From positions 26,942 to 90,941 of the forward strand of contig NZ_LKDW01000017.1 in NCBI RefSeq assembly GCF_001401805.1: a DNA stretch of 64,000 nt, given 5' to 3'. Origin of the DNA: Pseudoalteromonas sp. P1-25. GTDB taxonomy: Bacteria > Pseudomonadota > Gammaproteobacteria > Enterobacterales > Alteromonadaceae. A program made the translations under genes and the position numbers. Of the stretch, positions 1-8,914 are shown in pieces; positions within the stretch are counted from its first letter, which is position 1; each line of letters starts with the position of its first letter. The notes below the pieces were generated by a model that did not search any database, had not been told where the DNA came from, and saw only the letters and a program-made list of their open reading frames with translations.

Positions 1-322
1 AAAATTATAAAAACGAGCCATCCGTTGGTTTTTTTCTATTCTAACACGTTCCTAAAACTCTAACACTTTGCTTGTTCGTATAGTGTGATACGGTAACCTT
101 ACAATAAAACTTTAACTATTATTAATAATTCCCCACCCAATCGATACTTATGTAATATAAGTGGGCATTTGGATTACTTTAAACCAAATTAGTGCACTAT
201 TATTAAAACAAAACGACTCACAAGAGTCAGTCTCTTTAAAATATAAGTTTTTTTATTTATTTTTAAGGTTTTATTGACTAACTTTTAGGATAGAAATTGC
301 AACTTAGATATAATTACACCGG
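1..322. other. AT-rich intergenic region, no gene
   Basis: I see no credible coding frame here. The stretch is very AT-rich with T-runs near 31-37 and 248-262. It presumably carries the promoter of the kinase gene that follows, but I cannot place -35/-10 boxes with confidence. Confidence 0.5.
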
Positions 323-2095
323 ATGAGTAAATCCCATATGTTACAAAAAAGCCTTTCTAAGAAATTGTTAACTAATGTTTTATCAGTGTATTTTTTACTC
401 ACCTTTGTGGTGACATGTGGACAAGTGCTTGCTGAATTTGTAAATACTAAAGACTACATTCGTGATGAGCTCAGTACACTACAAAAAACCTTCAGTAGAA
501 GCTTAACGCGTGCAATTTGGGAACTAAATACAAAGCAAACAATAACAACCGCAGAAGGCTTACTTGCCATCCCTATGGTGGAGGGCATTATTGTACGCGA
601 CGACAGCGGCGAAATTATTTCGCAACTGGGGCGCTCTCTAGATATACATAAACTTTATAATCAACAACTTGTTCAAGAAGAAGTTATTATAGAGGACACT
701 AAGTCAGGTCTATTTGGTTATACATTCCCACTCATTTTTGAGTTCTCAGGACGTGCTACGCAAGTGGGTGATGTAACCTTATTTTCGAGCCGCGACGTGG
801 TATTTAGCCGAATAATGGTATCTATTTACTTTTTAATTGGTAACGCCATGATCAAAACCACCTTTTTGATCATCTTGTTTTTAATGGCATTTAGAAAACT
901 GCTCACCGACCCGTTAAACGAATTAACCGATCAAATAGAAAACCTTGAGCTTGATGACTTAGAAGGTCAACACATAGAAATTGAAACCGAAGAGCATAAC
1001 GAACTAAACGTTATGGAGCAGTCTTTTAATAACTTAATAGATAAAGTAGTCCAATACAGAAAGGAGCTTGAACACACTCAACGTGAACTGATTGTTAGTA
1101 ATGAAAAGCTCGACCAACACAATATACAACTTGAGCAGGATGTTGCTCGTAAAACATCAAATTTAAGTCAAGCAATGATGGATTTACAGCAACAGAAGTA
1201 CGAACTAGAAAAGCAAAAACTAGTGTTAACCGAAGAGGTTGATTTACGTAGGCACACCGAAGAAGAGTTATTAACCAAACAAAAAGAGCTCGAACGCTAC
1301 CTTGACGAGCTAAGCCTTGCTCAAGAGCGATTAGTAGGCACAGAAAAAATGGCCGCATTAGGCGGGCTTGTTGCTGGCATTACACATGACATAAATACGC
1401 CTATTGGTATCGGGGTAACCGCTATATCGTTCTTGCAAGAGCGTTTAAATACCTTAGAAAGCGCGTATAAAGAAAAAACTTTATCGCCTAAAGCATTAGA
1501 AGAATTTATAAACGAAGCCAAGCAAAGCACGAGCTTGCTTACAACCAACCTTGATAGAGCCTCTGAGCTCATTGCCAGCTTTAAACAAATAGCGGTAGAT
1601 CAAGCCAGTGAAGCTGTAAGAACAATTAACTTTAAAGATTACTTAAACGAAGTGATTTTGTCGCTTCACCCTAAACTTAAAAAAACCAAGCACACCATAA
1701 ACTTGCAGTGTCCGGATGATTTAGTTCTAAATTTACCTGCTGGGGCGATTAGCCAAATTTTTACCAACTTAATTATGAACTCAATTATTCATGGTTTTGA
1801 TAATATTGCGCAGGGCAATATTGATATAAATATTAGTGCCAATGACACGCTCCTTGTGATTGACTACAAAGATAACGGTAACGGTGTAACAAAAGAGCAG
1901 TTAGCTAAATTGTTCGACCCCTTTTTTACTACAAAGCGCGACCAAGGCGGTAGTGGCTTGGGCACACATATAACCTTTAACTTAGTTAAGCAAACGCTCA
2001 GCGGTTCAATAGAGGCTAACAGTGAACCCGGTAAAGGGCTGCATTACCATATTGAGTTTCCTAAAAATATGCCAAAGCCATTATTTAATCAATAA
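323..2095 (+). CDS. Membrane sensor histidine kinase
   Basis: This is a 590-residue inner-membrane histidine kinase. A first membrane segment lies at about residues 15-38 and a second at about 165-190. They bracket a periplasmic sensor of roughly 125 residues that I do not recognise. A HAMP-like linker and a long coiled coil (about 225-345) follow. The phospho-acceptor is H355 in AGITHDINTP, and a C-terminal HATPase carries DNGNGV and GSGLG nucleotide-binding motifs. The acceptor motif is of the subclass with HDINTP rather than HELRTP. No response regulator lies beside it, so its partner is encoded elsewhere. The start has only a weak ribosome site; a second ATG 15 bases downstream is possible. 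The signal sensed cannot be read from sequence. Confidence 0.9.
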   Translation: MSKSHMLQKSLSKKLLTNVLSVYFLLTFVVTCGQVLAEFVNTKDYIRDELSTLQKTFSRSLTRAIWELNTKQTITTAEGLLAIPMVEGIIVRDDSGEIISQLGRSLDIHKLYNQQLVQEEVIIEDTKSGLFGYTFPLIFEFSGRATQVGDVTLFSSRDVVFSRIMVSIYFLIGNAMIKTTFLIILFLMAFRKLLTDPLNELTDQIENLELDDLEGQHIEIETEEHNELNVMEQSFNNLIDKVVQYRKELEHTQRELIVSNEKLDQHNIQLEQDVARKTSNLSQAMMDLQQQKYELEKQKLVLTEEVDLRRHTEEELLTKQKELERYLDELSLAQERLVGTEKMAALGGLVAGITHDINTPIGIGVTAISFLQERLNTLESAYKEKTLSPKALEEFINEAKQSTSLLTTNLDRASELIASFKQIAVDQASEAVRTINFKDYLNEVILSLHPKLKKTKHTINLQCPDDLVLNLPAGAISQIFTNLIMNSIIHGFDNIAQGNIDINISANDTLLVIDYKDNGNGVTKEQLAKLFDPFFTTKRDQGGSGLGTHITFNLVKQTLSGSIEANSEPGKGLHYHIEFPKNMPKPLFNQ

Positions 2096-2178
2096 AGGCT
2101 TTGGTTAAAATCAGCCATTTCGAGAACCCCATTTTATTGCTATGATTGAGCAAATTTATAAGATGGAAAAGTTACCTT

Positions 2179-3087
2179 ATGTGGTTTAGTAACCTGATTT
2201 GTTATCGCTTTAAGCAAGATGTTTCGTACACTCAAGAAGAGTTTGAAAAAGCGTTAGAACAAGATGTATTTCGCCCGTGTGGCTCTCAAGACCTCTCTAC
2301 ATTTGGTTGGACAAAAGCATTTGGTAAGCATGGTGACTCGCTGGCGCATTTTTCACAAAAAAGCATTTTAGTGTGTGCCAAACGTGAAGAAAAAGTGCTA
2401 CCTGCATCTGTTGTTAATGAAATGGTTGCCGAAAAAGTAGATCAAATAGAGGCGGAAGAAAACCGCCCGGTTAAAAAGAAAGAAAAAGACGAGTTAAAAG
2501 AAAACATTTTAACGACCTTATTACCTCAAGCGTTTAAAAAATCAAGCCTGCAGTTTGCCTTTATCGATCAAGAAAACGGGTGGGTTGTAGTAAACAGTGG
2601 CAGTTTTAATAAAGCAGAAGAGTTACTTGCATTGCTGCGTAAATCGCTGGGCACTTTACCGGTAGTTCCTGCGTTTGCAAACTACGACCTGGATGTATTT
2701 TTAACTGATTGGCTAACTAACTTCAGCACGCCAGAAAACTTTGCTATAGGGTTTGATGCAGAACTCGAAGAAGCCGACGACAGTGGCGCACAGGTTAAAC
2801 TAAAAGGCCATGATTTATCATGTGATGAAGTTAAATCGCACCTAGAAAATGGTAAACGTGTGACTAAACTTGCGCTTGACTGGCAAGAACGCCTGAAATT
2901 TATGCTGCAAAACGATGGTTCTATCAAGCGTTTAAGCTACTCAGAAACGTTAAAAGAAGAAAACGCCGATATTCCAAAAGAAGATATGGCGGTTAAACTA
3001 GATGCTGACTTTATTTTAGCCTCGGAAGAAATCAAGCTACTGCTTGAAGAGCTGACGGCCGGTTTAGGTGATGCAGAAGATTTATAA
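2179..3087 (+). CDS. rdgC: Recombination-associated protein RdgC
   Basis: RdgC is a ring-shaped dimeric DNA-binding protein that limits RecA-dependent recombination and is associated with the nucleoid and the replication fork. The 302-residue product begins MWFSNL, as RdgC proteins usually do, and contains the family features SLAHFSQKSILVCAKREEKVLPA and FDAELEEADDSGAQVKLKG in the expected order. I place the start at the ATG at 2179. An in-frame TTG 33 bases upstream would add eleven residues not seen in the family. The length matches the usual value of about 303. The gene is convergent with the HDOD gene and separated from it by a bidirectional terminator. Confidence 0.95.
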   Translation: MWFSNLICYRFKQDVSYTQEEFEKALEQDVFRPCGSQDLSTFGWTKAFGKHGDSLAHFSQKSILVCAKREEKVLPASVVNEMVAEKVDQIEAEENRPVKKKEKDELKENILTTLLPQAFKKSSLQFAFIDQENGWVVVNSGSFNKAEELLALLRKSLGTLPVVPAFANYDLDVFLTDWLTNFSTPENFAIGFDAELEEADDSGAQVKLKGHDLSCDEVKSHLENGKRVTKLALDWQERLKFMLQNDGSIKRLSYSETLKEENADIPKEDMAVKLDADFILASEEIKLLLEELTAGLGDAEDL

Positions 3088-3117
3088 AACGCTAAAATTA
3101 TAAGCGCTATTAAAACT

Positions 3118-3145
3118 AAAAAAGCACGACTCAGTCGTGCTTTTT
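3118..3145. terminator. Bidirectional Rho-independent terminator
   Basis: A perfect 7-bp stem (GCACGAC / GTCGTGC, loop TCA) is flanked by an A-run on the left and a T-run on the right. It can therefore end transcription of rdgC (+) and of the convergent HDOD gene (-). Confidence 0.85.
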
Positions 3146-3168
3146 GCTTTCACCTTTATAACTGCTAA

Positions 3169-4008
3169 TTAGCTAAATGTGTCTTTCACACTTTCAAGCA
3201 TGTCGTTGTATTCGTCACTTGAAAATAGCTGCATAGAAGGAATAACACCTTTATCTATGTAGGTTTGTAAAGCCGCTGATTTATCAGACACCTGTAATGT
3301 TCCCTCTAAAATAGCGCCAATACGAATAAAATCAACATAACCAATCTCTTCAGGGCGATATGTAGGGTCAGCCCAATGCCTAGCAACATTTACAAATTCA
3401 GGTGGGAACTCCCACGCGCCCATAATTGAGCCACCAATTTTACCACTGAGTTTTTGAATTGCATGCGCTAAAAAGCTTGGGTTAGCAAACACCTCTGGGT
3501 GGCGCTCAGCTTCGGTTAAAATAGGCAGTACACCAATGTTATATACCAACGACGCCAGCGTTATAGAGTCACTATTTAACGATGTGCGTTTATTATTTTG
3601 TAAATAAAACGCCATAAGCGTTATTGAGTGCCCCGCCACATTTAGCGTTTTTTGCCACGCTTTACTCATGTAGCCTTTTATTAGCTCATTATTAGAAACA
3701 AACAGCTGCTCCATTGCCATTGCGGTTGCTATATTTTTAATTTGGCGTAAGCCAATGCGAGTAACGGCTTGCTGTAAGTTAGATACCTTAACTGTGCGAC
3801 CCATAATTGCGCTGTTGGCAACTTTAATCATGCGCGCTGAAAGTGCTGGGTCTTGGCTAATTACCTCTGACATTTGCATTAAGTTTACATCAGGGTTGTC
3901 AGCCGCTTGACGCACTTTAATTGCGACTTCAGGTAAGGTAGGTAAAACCAAAGTATCGTTGTTGATTCTATCAACCAAAATCGTTAATAGTGCATTTTCT
4001 GTAGACAT
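3169..4008 (-). CDS. HDOD-domain signalling protein
   Basis: The 279-residue protein is almost entirely an HDOD domain. It opens with the typical LPTLPEVAIKVRQAADNPDVNLMQMSEVISQDPALSARMIKVANSA segment (about residues 20-65) and continues with the helical core to about 230. HDOD is a catalytically degenerate relative of the HD phosphohydrolases, found in proteins linked to chemotaxis, c-di-GMP and stress signalling. No GGDEF, EAL or receiver domain is fused to it, so this is a stand-alone form. It is cytoplasmic, with no signal peptide or membrane segment. Its transcript is divergent from the metallopeptidase gene at 4295. The specific role is not known. Confidence 0.85.
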   Translation of the reverse strand: MSTENALLTILVDRINNDTLVLPTLPEVAIKVRQAADNPDVNLMQMSEVISQDPALSARMIKVANSAIMGRTVKVSNLQQAVTRIGLRQIKNIATAMAMEQLFVSNNELIKGYMSKAWQKTLNVAGHSITLMAFYLQNNKRTSLNSDSITLASLVYNIGVLPILTEAERHPEVFANPSFLAHAIQKLSGKIGGSIMGAWEFPPEFVNVARHWADPTYRPEEIGYVDFIRIGAILEGTLQVSDKSAALQTYIDKGVIPSMQLFSSDEYNDMLESVKDTFS

Positions 4009-4294
4009 AGAACTGTCATCCTTTTGTTTCTGGGCCGCAATGCAACTGCTAACCTCGGATAAAATGAGTAATACAATGAGTATTATCTAACTTACCGATA
4101 AAGTTAAGAAAATTATATAAATTAATTGTTATTAATGTGCCTTCATCGCCCTAAGATGCTACACAACGCCAAACACTTGCTATTTACTATTTAGTTTTGT
4201 TTTAATGCAGTCACTATAAGGAAACGTTTGTATGCGCTAGCGTTCAGAGTTCGCCCATACAAATAATTAAACTTACTTTTTAACAGGCATTCAA

Positions 4295-5995
4295 ATGATC
4301 TTAAACAAAATTAGCCAAGCAATTTTACTCTCTGGCGTCGTTTTTCTTAGTGCATGCTCAGAGCAAGCCCCCTCTTCGACCGAAGCCACAAGTGTAGAGC
4401 TTGCTCAAAAAAGTGCCGCACAAGCTGGCCCAGATTTAATTAACATTGATAAACAACGTTTAGATATTTACACCGACTTTAGCCTCGAAGCCGACCTATC
4501 TCATTTAAGTGAGAATCAAAAAGCCATGGTAGCTAAGCTTATCGACGCTTCTAAAATTATGGACGATCTATTTTGGAAGCAGGCTTTTGGCGATAATAAA
4601 GACGCTTTTTTAGCAAAGCTGAGTGATGAAAAAGTACGTAAATTTGCTGATATTAACTACGGCCCATGGGATCGTTTAAATGGTGATGAACCATTTTTAT
4701 CAGGCTACAAAGAAAAAGCCCTTGGCGCGCAATTCTACCCAGCCGACATAACAAAAGAAGAACTAAATAATGCCGACGTAGATGATAAAAAAGGCCTTTA
4801 CTCATTAATCAAACGTGATGAGCAAGGTAATCTTTACAGTGTGCCTTATTCAAAAGAATACGCGCAAGAGTTAGCTAAAGCAGCTGACTTATTACGTGAA
4901 GCCAGTAAACTTGCCGATGATAAAGAATTTGCCAATTACTTAAACCTACGTGCTGATGCACTTCAAAAAGATGATTTTCAGGGTTCTGACTTTGCTTGGA
5001 TGGACATGAAAAATAACCCAGTTGATGTGGTTATTGGCCCAATTGAAACTTACGAAGATCAACTCTTTGGCTACCGCTCTGCTTATGAGTCGTATGTACT
5101 AATTAAAGATTTAAAATGGAGCGAGCGCCTTGCTAAATTTGCGGCCTTTTTACCAGAGCTGCAAAAAGGTTTACCGGTAGATGCTAAATATAAGCAAGAA
5201 GTGCCAGGCTCAGACGCCGATTTAAATGCTTACGATGTGGTTTACTACGCAGGTCACTCAAATGCGGGCAGCAAAACTATTGCTATTAACTTACCAAACG
5301 ATGAGCAAGTACAGCTTGAAAAAGGCACTCGTCGCCTGCAGCTTAAAAACGCAATGCGTGCAAAATTTGATAAAATTTTAGTGCCGATTGCTGAGCAGTT
5401 AATTGTACCTGAGCAACGTAAGCATATTACTTTTAACGCCTTTTTTGCCAATACCATGTTCCACGAAGTCGCTCACGGCCTAGGTATTAAAAACACCATT
5501 ACAAATAAAGGCACTGTGCGCCAATCATTACAAGAGCACGCAAGCGCACTTGAAGAAGGTAAAGCCGATATTTTAGGTTTATACATGGTTGAGCAGTTAC
5601 TTAAAAAAGGTGAAATTACCGAAGGTACATTAGAAGATTACTACACCACCTTTATGGCAGGTATTTTCCGCTCAGTACGCTTTGGTGCATCAAGCGCACA
5701 TGGTAAAGCTAACATGATCCGCTTTAACTTTTTTGCTCAAGAAGGCGCCTTTTCTAAAAACGAAGAAGGTTTCTACCGTGTCAATATGGAAAAAATGGGC
5801 GTGGCTATGGCTAAACTTTCGCGCTTAATTTTAACATTACAAGGTGACGGCGATTACGAAAAAGTAGATCAGCTAATTGCCACCCATGGCGATATTAAAG
5901 AAGAGCTTGCTAAAGACTTAGAAAAACTAAGCCAAGCTAATATCCCTGTAGATGTAACCTTTAAACAAGGTAAAGACGTGCTAGGCCTTAACTAA
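4295..5995 (+). CDS. Zn metallopeptidase lipoprotein, DPP III (M49)-like
   Basis: This is a 566-residue lipoprotein with a signal peptide ending in the lipobox LSAC (Cys at about residue 21). It is probably anchored in an outer or periplasmic membrane face. The C-terminal half has a zinc-binding HEVAH motif followed about 35 residues later by EEGKAD, which resembles the second ligand site of M49 dipeptidyl-peptidases (EEx(R/K)AD/E). Classical DPP III uses HExxGH with one extra residue between the histidines. Here the spacing is the shorter HExxH, as in bacterial Zn-hydrolases annotated as DPP III-like. It probably removes dipeptides or cleaves small peptides. The first 45 residues after the lipobox are a low-complexity linker. 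It is monocistronic and ends at the terminator at 6017. Confidence 0.8.
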   Translation: MILNKISQAILLSGVVFLSACSEQAPSSTEATSVELAQKSAAQAGPDLINIDKQRLDIYTDFSLEADLSHLSENQKAMVAKLIDASKIMDDLFWKQAFGDNKDAFLAKLSDEKVRKFADINYGPWDRLNGDEPFLSGYKEKALGAQFYPADITKEELNNADVDDKKGLYSLIKRDEQGNLYSVPYSKEYAQELAKAADLLREASKLADDKEFANYLNLRADALQKDDFQGSDFAWMDMKNNPVDVVIGPIETYEDQLFGYRSAYESYVLIKDLKWSERLAKFAAFLPELQKGLPVDAKYKQEVPGSDADLNAYDVVYYAGHSNAGSKTIAINLPNDEQVQLEKGTRRLQLKNAMRAKFDKILVPIAEQLIVPEQRKHITFNAFFANTMFHEVAHGLGIKNTITNKGTVRQSLQEHASALEEGKADILGLYMVEQLLKKGEITEGTLEDYYTTFMAGIFRSVRFGASSAHGKANMIRFNFFAQEGAFSKNEEGFYRVNMEKMGVAMAKLSRLILTLQGDGDYEKVDQLIATHGDIKEELAKDLEKLSQANIPVDVTFKQGKDVLGLN

Positions 5996-6016
5996 CCCAA
6001 CACGTAATACTTTAAT

Positions 6017-6050
6017 AAAGCGCTGTAGATTATAACTGCAGCGCTTTTTT
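6017..6050. terminator. Bidirectional terminator
   Basis: The inverted repeat AAAGCGCTG / CAGCGCTTT is followed by a T-run on the plus strand and preceded by A residues. It ends the metallopeptidase transcript and overlaps the 3' end of the convergent HIT gene. Confidence 0.75.
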
Positions 6051-6440
6051 TAGCGCTATTATTTGCTCATCTGTGTATGGTTTTGCAGGGAACTTACCCC
6101 ACACCGGAGCAGGCCATGCTGCATCAGTCGTAAAACGTGCAATGTGATGAATATGTAATTGCGGCACCATATTACCCAAAGCGGCCACGTTTAATTTATC
6201 AGGGCTAAACACTTGCATAATAAGCTTGCTGAGTTTGGCCGACTCTTTTAAATATACAACTTGGTCGTCTTCAGACAAATCTATAATTTCTTTTAAATTA
6301 GGTTTTCTGGGTACTAATACAAACCAAGGGTATTGGCTATCGTTAAGTAATAGCACTTTACATAAAGGCCAATCTGCCAGTTCTATACAATCGCGCTTAA
6401 GCTCTGGGGCAAGTTCAAAAGTGGGAGTTGTCATCATCAT
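6030..6440 (-). CDS. HIT-domain protein (histidine triad hydrolase)
   Basis: The 136-residue cytoplasmic protein is a histidine-triad family member with the active-site segment VPQLHIHHIAR near residues 93-103. It is followed by DAAWPAPVWG, which is typical of the gammaproteobacterial branch. HIT proteins hydrolyse nucleotide phosphoramidates or dinucleoside polyphosphates. The length is normal for the family. Three successive ATG codons occur at the start, so the exact first residue is uncertain by one or two. It is convergent with the metallopeptidase gene and divergent from the prolyl peptidase gene. The substrate cannot be told from sequence. Confidence 0.88.
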   Translation of the reverse strand: MMMTTPTFELAPELKRDCIELADWPLCKVLLLNDSQYPWFVLVPRKPNLKEIIDLSEDDQVVYLKESAKLSKLIMQVFSPDKLNVAALGNMVPQLHIHHIARFTTDAAWPAPVWGKFPAKPYTDEQIIALKKALQL

Positions 6441-6546
6441 ATCCTAGTTAGTCTTTAATAATGGCCACTTTATAGCATTTATTTGCAGTTGCACACGCTT
6501 AGCTTTACCATTTAATACACTATTTATAATAAGCTAAGGCAATCTT

Positions 6547-8772
6547 GTGCTAAAAAAAATAAAATACCTAACCCTCGCACTCCCACTTGCTGTTGGTGCA
6601 CTGAGCGCGCAAGCAAAACCATTATCACTAGAGCGTATTTTTGACGACCCGAGCCTGTCGGGTAAAGCCCCCGTACAACTTAAATTTTCGCCAGACGGTA
6701 GCCGCGTAACTTACCTGCAAGGCAAAACCGACGATTACAACCGCTATGATTTATGGGAATACAACTTAAAAGATAACACCAACAGAATACTGGTTGATTC
6801 TGCAAAGCTGTTTTCAGGCCCTGAAAACCTCTCTGATGAGGAAAAAGCACGCCGCGAACGCCAACGTATTTTTGGTAAAGGTATTTTAGAGTACAAATGG
6901 TCTAAAGACGGCAAAGCCCTATTATTTCCACTTAATGGCGATCTGTATTATTACGAGCTAGCGTCTGGTAAAAGTAAAAAACTTACCAATACAGAAGCGT
7001 TTGAAACCGATGCCCGCTTTTCTCCTAAAGGTAACTATGTATCGTTTATTCGCGAGCAAAACCTTTACGCATTAGCACTTGATACTGGCAAAGAAATACA
7101 ACTAAGCAAAGATGGCGGCGGCGTTATTAAAAACGGCATGGCCGAATTTGTAGCGCAAGAAGAAATGAGCCGTATGACCGGCTACTGGTGGGCTGGCGAT
7201 GAATCTAAAATTGCATTTACCCGCGTAGATGAAACCCCAGTAAAAGAAGCTATCCGTAACGAAATATACGCAGACGAAGTAAAGCTATTTAACCAACGTT
7301 ATCCATTTACAGGTACCGACAACGTTGAAATTCAACTTGGCGTTGTATCTTTAAATAATCAAAGCGTTGACTGGATTGATTTAGGCGACGATAAAGACAT
7401 TTACATTGCCCGTGCTAAATGGCTAAAAGACAGCACAACTCTTTCGTATCAATGGCAAAATCGCTCACAGCATAAGTTAGAACTACGCTTTTACAATAGC
7501 GATACTAAAACGCAAAAAGTCGCATTAACTGAAAACAGCGATACATGGATCAATTTAAACTTTGATCTGCATTTCTTAAAAGACAAAAAGCATTTTGTTT
7601 GGGCTTCTGAGCGCGATGGTTTTAAACACCTTTATTTGTACCGCACTAATGGCCAGCTAATTCGACAAATCACCTCAGGAGACTGGGTTGTTGATAGCTT
7701 AAAAGGCGTGGATGAGAAAAAAGGCATAGTGTACTTTGCAGGACGTAAAGACACCCCGCTTGAAAGCCATTTATACAGCGCACCACTGTTTAAAAAAGGC
7801 AATATAAAGCGTATCACTGAACAAGGCCAATACCACAAAGTAGTAATGGCAAAAGACAGCAAAACATTTATTGATAACAGCTCATCGGTAAACAAGCCTA
7901 ACTCGGCGGCTCTTCGTAAAGTAAATGGCGAATTTATCACATGGCTTGAACAAAATAAGCTTGATGATAGCCACCCACTAACACCTTATTTAAGTGATTT
8001 AGCAACTCCAGAGTACGGCACAATTAAAGCTGAAGATGGACAAGTAATGCATTACCGCTTGTTTAAACCAAGTAATATTGCAGACGGTAAAAAGCACCCA
8101 GTCATTGTTAATGTATACGGCGGCCCACATGCACAGCGCGTAACAAATAGCTGGCGCAGCAAAAACTTATACTTTCAATACATGGCGCAACAAGGTTATG
8201 TTATTTTTCAGCTCGATAACCGAGGCTCTTACAACCGTGGTAAAAAGTTTGAAGACGCTATTTACAAAAACTTAGGTGTTGTAGAAGTAGCAGATCAAAT
8301 TAAAGGCGTTGAGTTTTTACGCACGCTTGATTACGTAGACCCACAACGCATTGGTATTTATGGCCACAGCTACGGCGGGTACATGGCCCTAATGACCATG
8401 TTTAAAGCGGGCGATTACTTTCAAGCCGGTGTATCGGGTGCACCAGTGACCGACTGGGCGCTTTACGACACCCATTACACTGAGCGCTACCTTGGGCACC
8501 CAAAAACGAATGCCAAAGGCTACGAAGACAGCGCCGTATTTCCATACGCTAACGGCTTAAAAGGCCCATTAATGATTTACCATGGCATGGCCGATGACAA
8601 CGTGTTGTTTACCCACGCCACTAAATTATTTAAACAACTACAAGATAACGAAAAACAGTTTGAAATGATGACCTACCCAGGCTCAAAACACAGCTTACGC
8701 GGTAAACAGGTGCAAACACATTTACACCAAACCATCACAAACTTCTTTAATCGACATTTTGATGATAAATAA
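6547..8772 (+). CDS. Secreted dipeptidyl-peptidase IV-type serine peptidase (S9B)
   Basis: The 741-residue periplasmic peptidase has a Sec signal peptide (KKIKYLTLALPLAVGALSAQA). An N-terminal eight-bladed beta-propeller (DPPIV_N, about residues 30-490) and a C-terminal alpha/beta hydrolase (about 500-740) follow. The catalytic triad is visible: S608 in GHSYGGY, D683 in HGMADDN and H715 in GSKHSLRG. The propeller motif VAQEEMSRMTGYWW contains the Glu-Glu pair that binds the substrate amino terminus in DPP IV. It should remove X-Pro dipeptides from peptides, fitting the protein-scavenging lifestyle of this group. Start is GTG, since the signal peptide begins directly there. It is monocistronic with a strong terminator after it. 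Confidence 0.93.
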   Translation: MLKKIKYLTLALPLAVGALSAQAKPLSLERIFDDPSLSGKAPVQLKFSPDGSRVTYLQGKTDDYNRYDLWEYNLKDNTNRILVDSAKLFSGPENLSDEEKARRERQRIFGKGILEYKWSKDGKALLFPLNGDLYYYELASGKSKKLTNTEAFETDARFSPKGNYVSFIREQNLYALALDTGKEIQLSKDGGGVIKNGMAEFVAQEEMSRMTGYWWAGDESKIAFTRVDETPVKEAIRNEIYADEVKLFNQRYPFTGTDNVEIQLGVVSLNNQSVDWIDLGDDKDIYIARAKWLKDSTTLSYQWQNRSQHKLELRFYNSDTKTQKVALTENSDTWINLNFDLHFLKDKKHFVWASERDGFKHLYLYRTNGQLIRQITSGDWVVDSLKGVDEKKGIVYFAGRKDTPLESHLYSAPLFKKGNIKRITEQGQYHKVVMAKDSKTFIDNSSSVNKPNSAALRKVNGEFITWLEQNKLDDSHPLTPYLSDLATPEYGTIKAEDGQVMHYRLFKPSNIADGKKHPVIVNVYGGPHAQRVTNSWRSKNLYFQYMAQQGYVIFQLDNRGSYNRGKKFEDAIYKNLGVVEVADQIKGVEFLRTLDYVDPQRIGIYGHSYGGYMALMTMFKAGDYFQAGVSGAPVTDWALYDTHYTERYLGHPKTNAKGYEDSAVFPYANGLKGPLMIYHGMADDNVLFTHATKLFKQLQDNEKQFEMMTYPGSKHSLRGKQVQTHLHQTITNFFNRHFDDK

Positions 8773-8794
8773 TCATATGACGACTAAATAGACT

Positions 8795-8827
8795 AAAGGC
8801 TGATTGAAAAATCAGCCTTTTTTTTGT
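8795..8827 (+). terminator. Rho-independent terminator
   Basis: A perfect 11-bp stem (AAAGGCTGATT / AATCAGCCTTT) with a GAAA loop is followed by a run of T. It ends the DPP IV gene transcript. Confidence 0.9.
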
Positions 8828-8914
8828 CTTAATGGTGCTTACACCTAGCTTAAACTCGCTTTTTTACTACCATTAAAACAAGCACATTGAGTGTACACAC
8901 ATAAGGATCAATTT

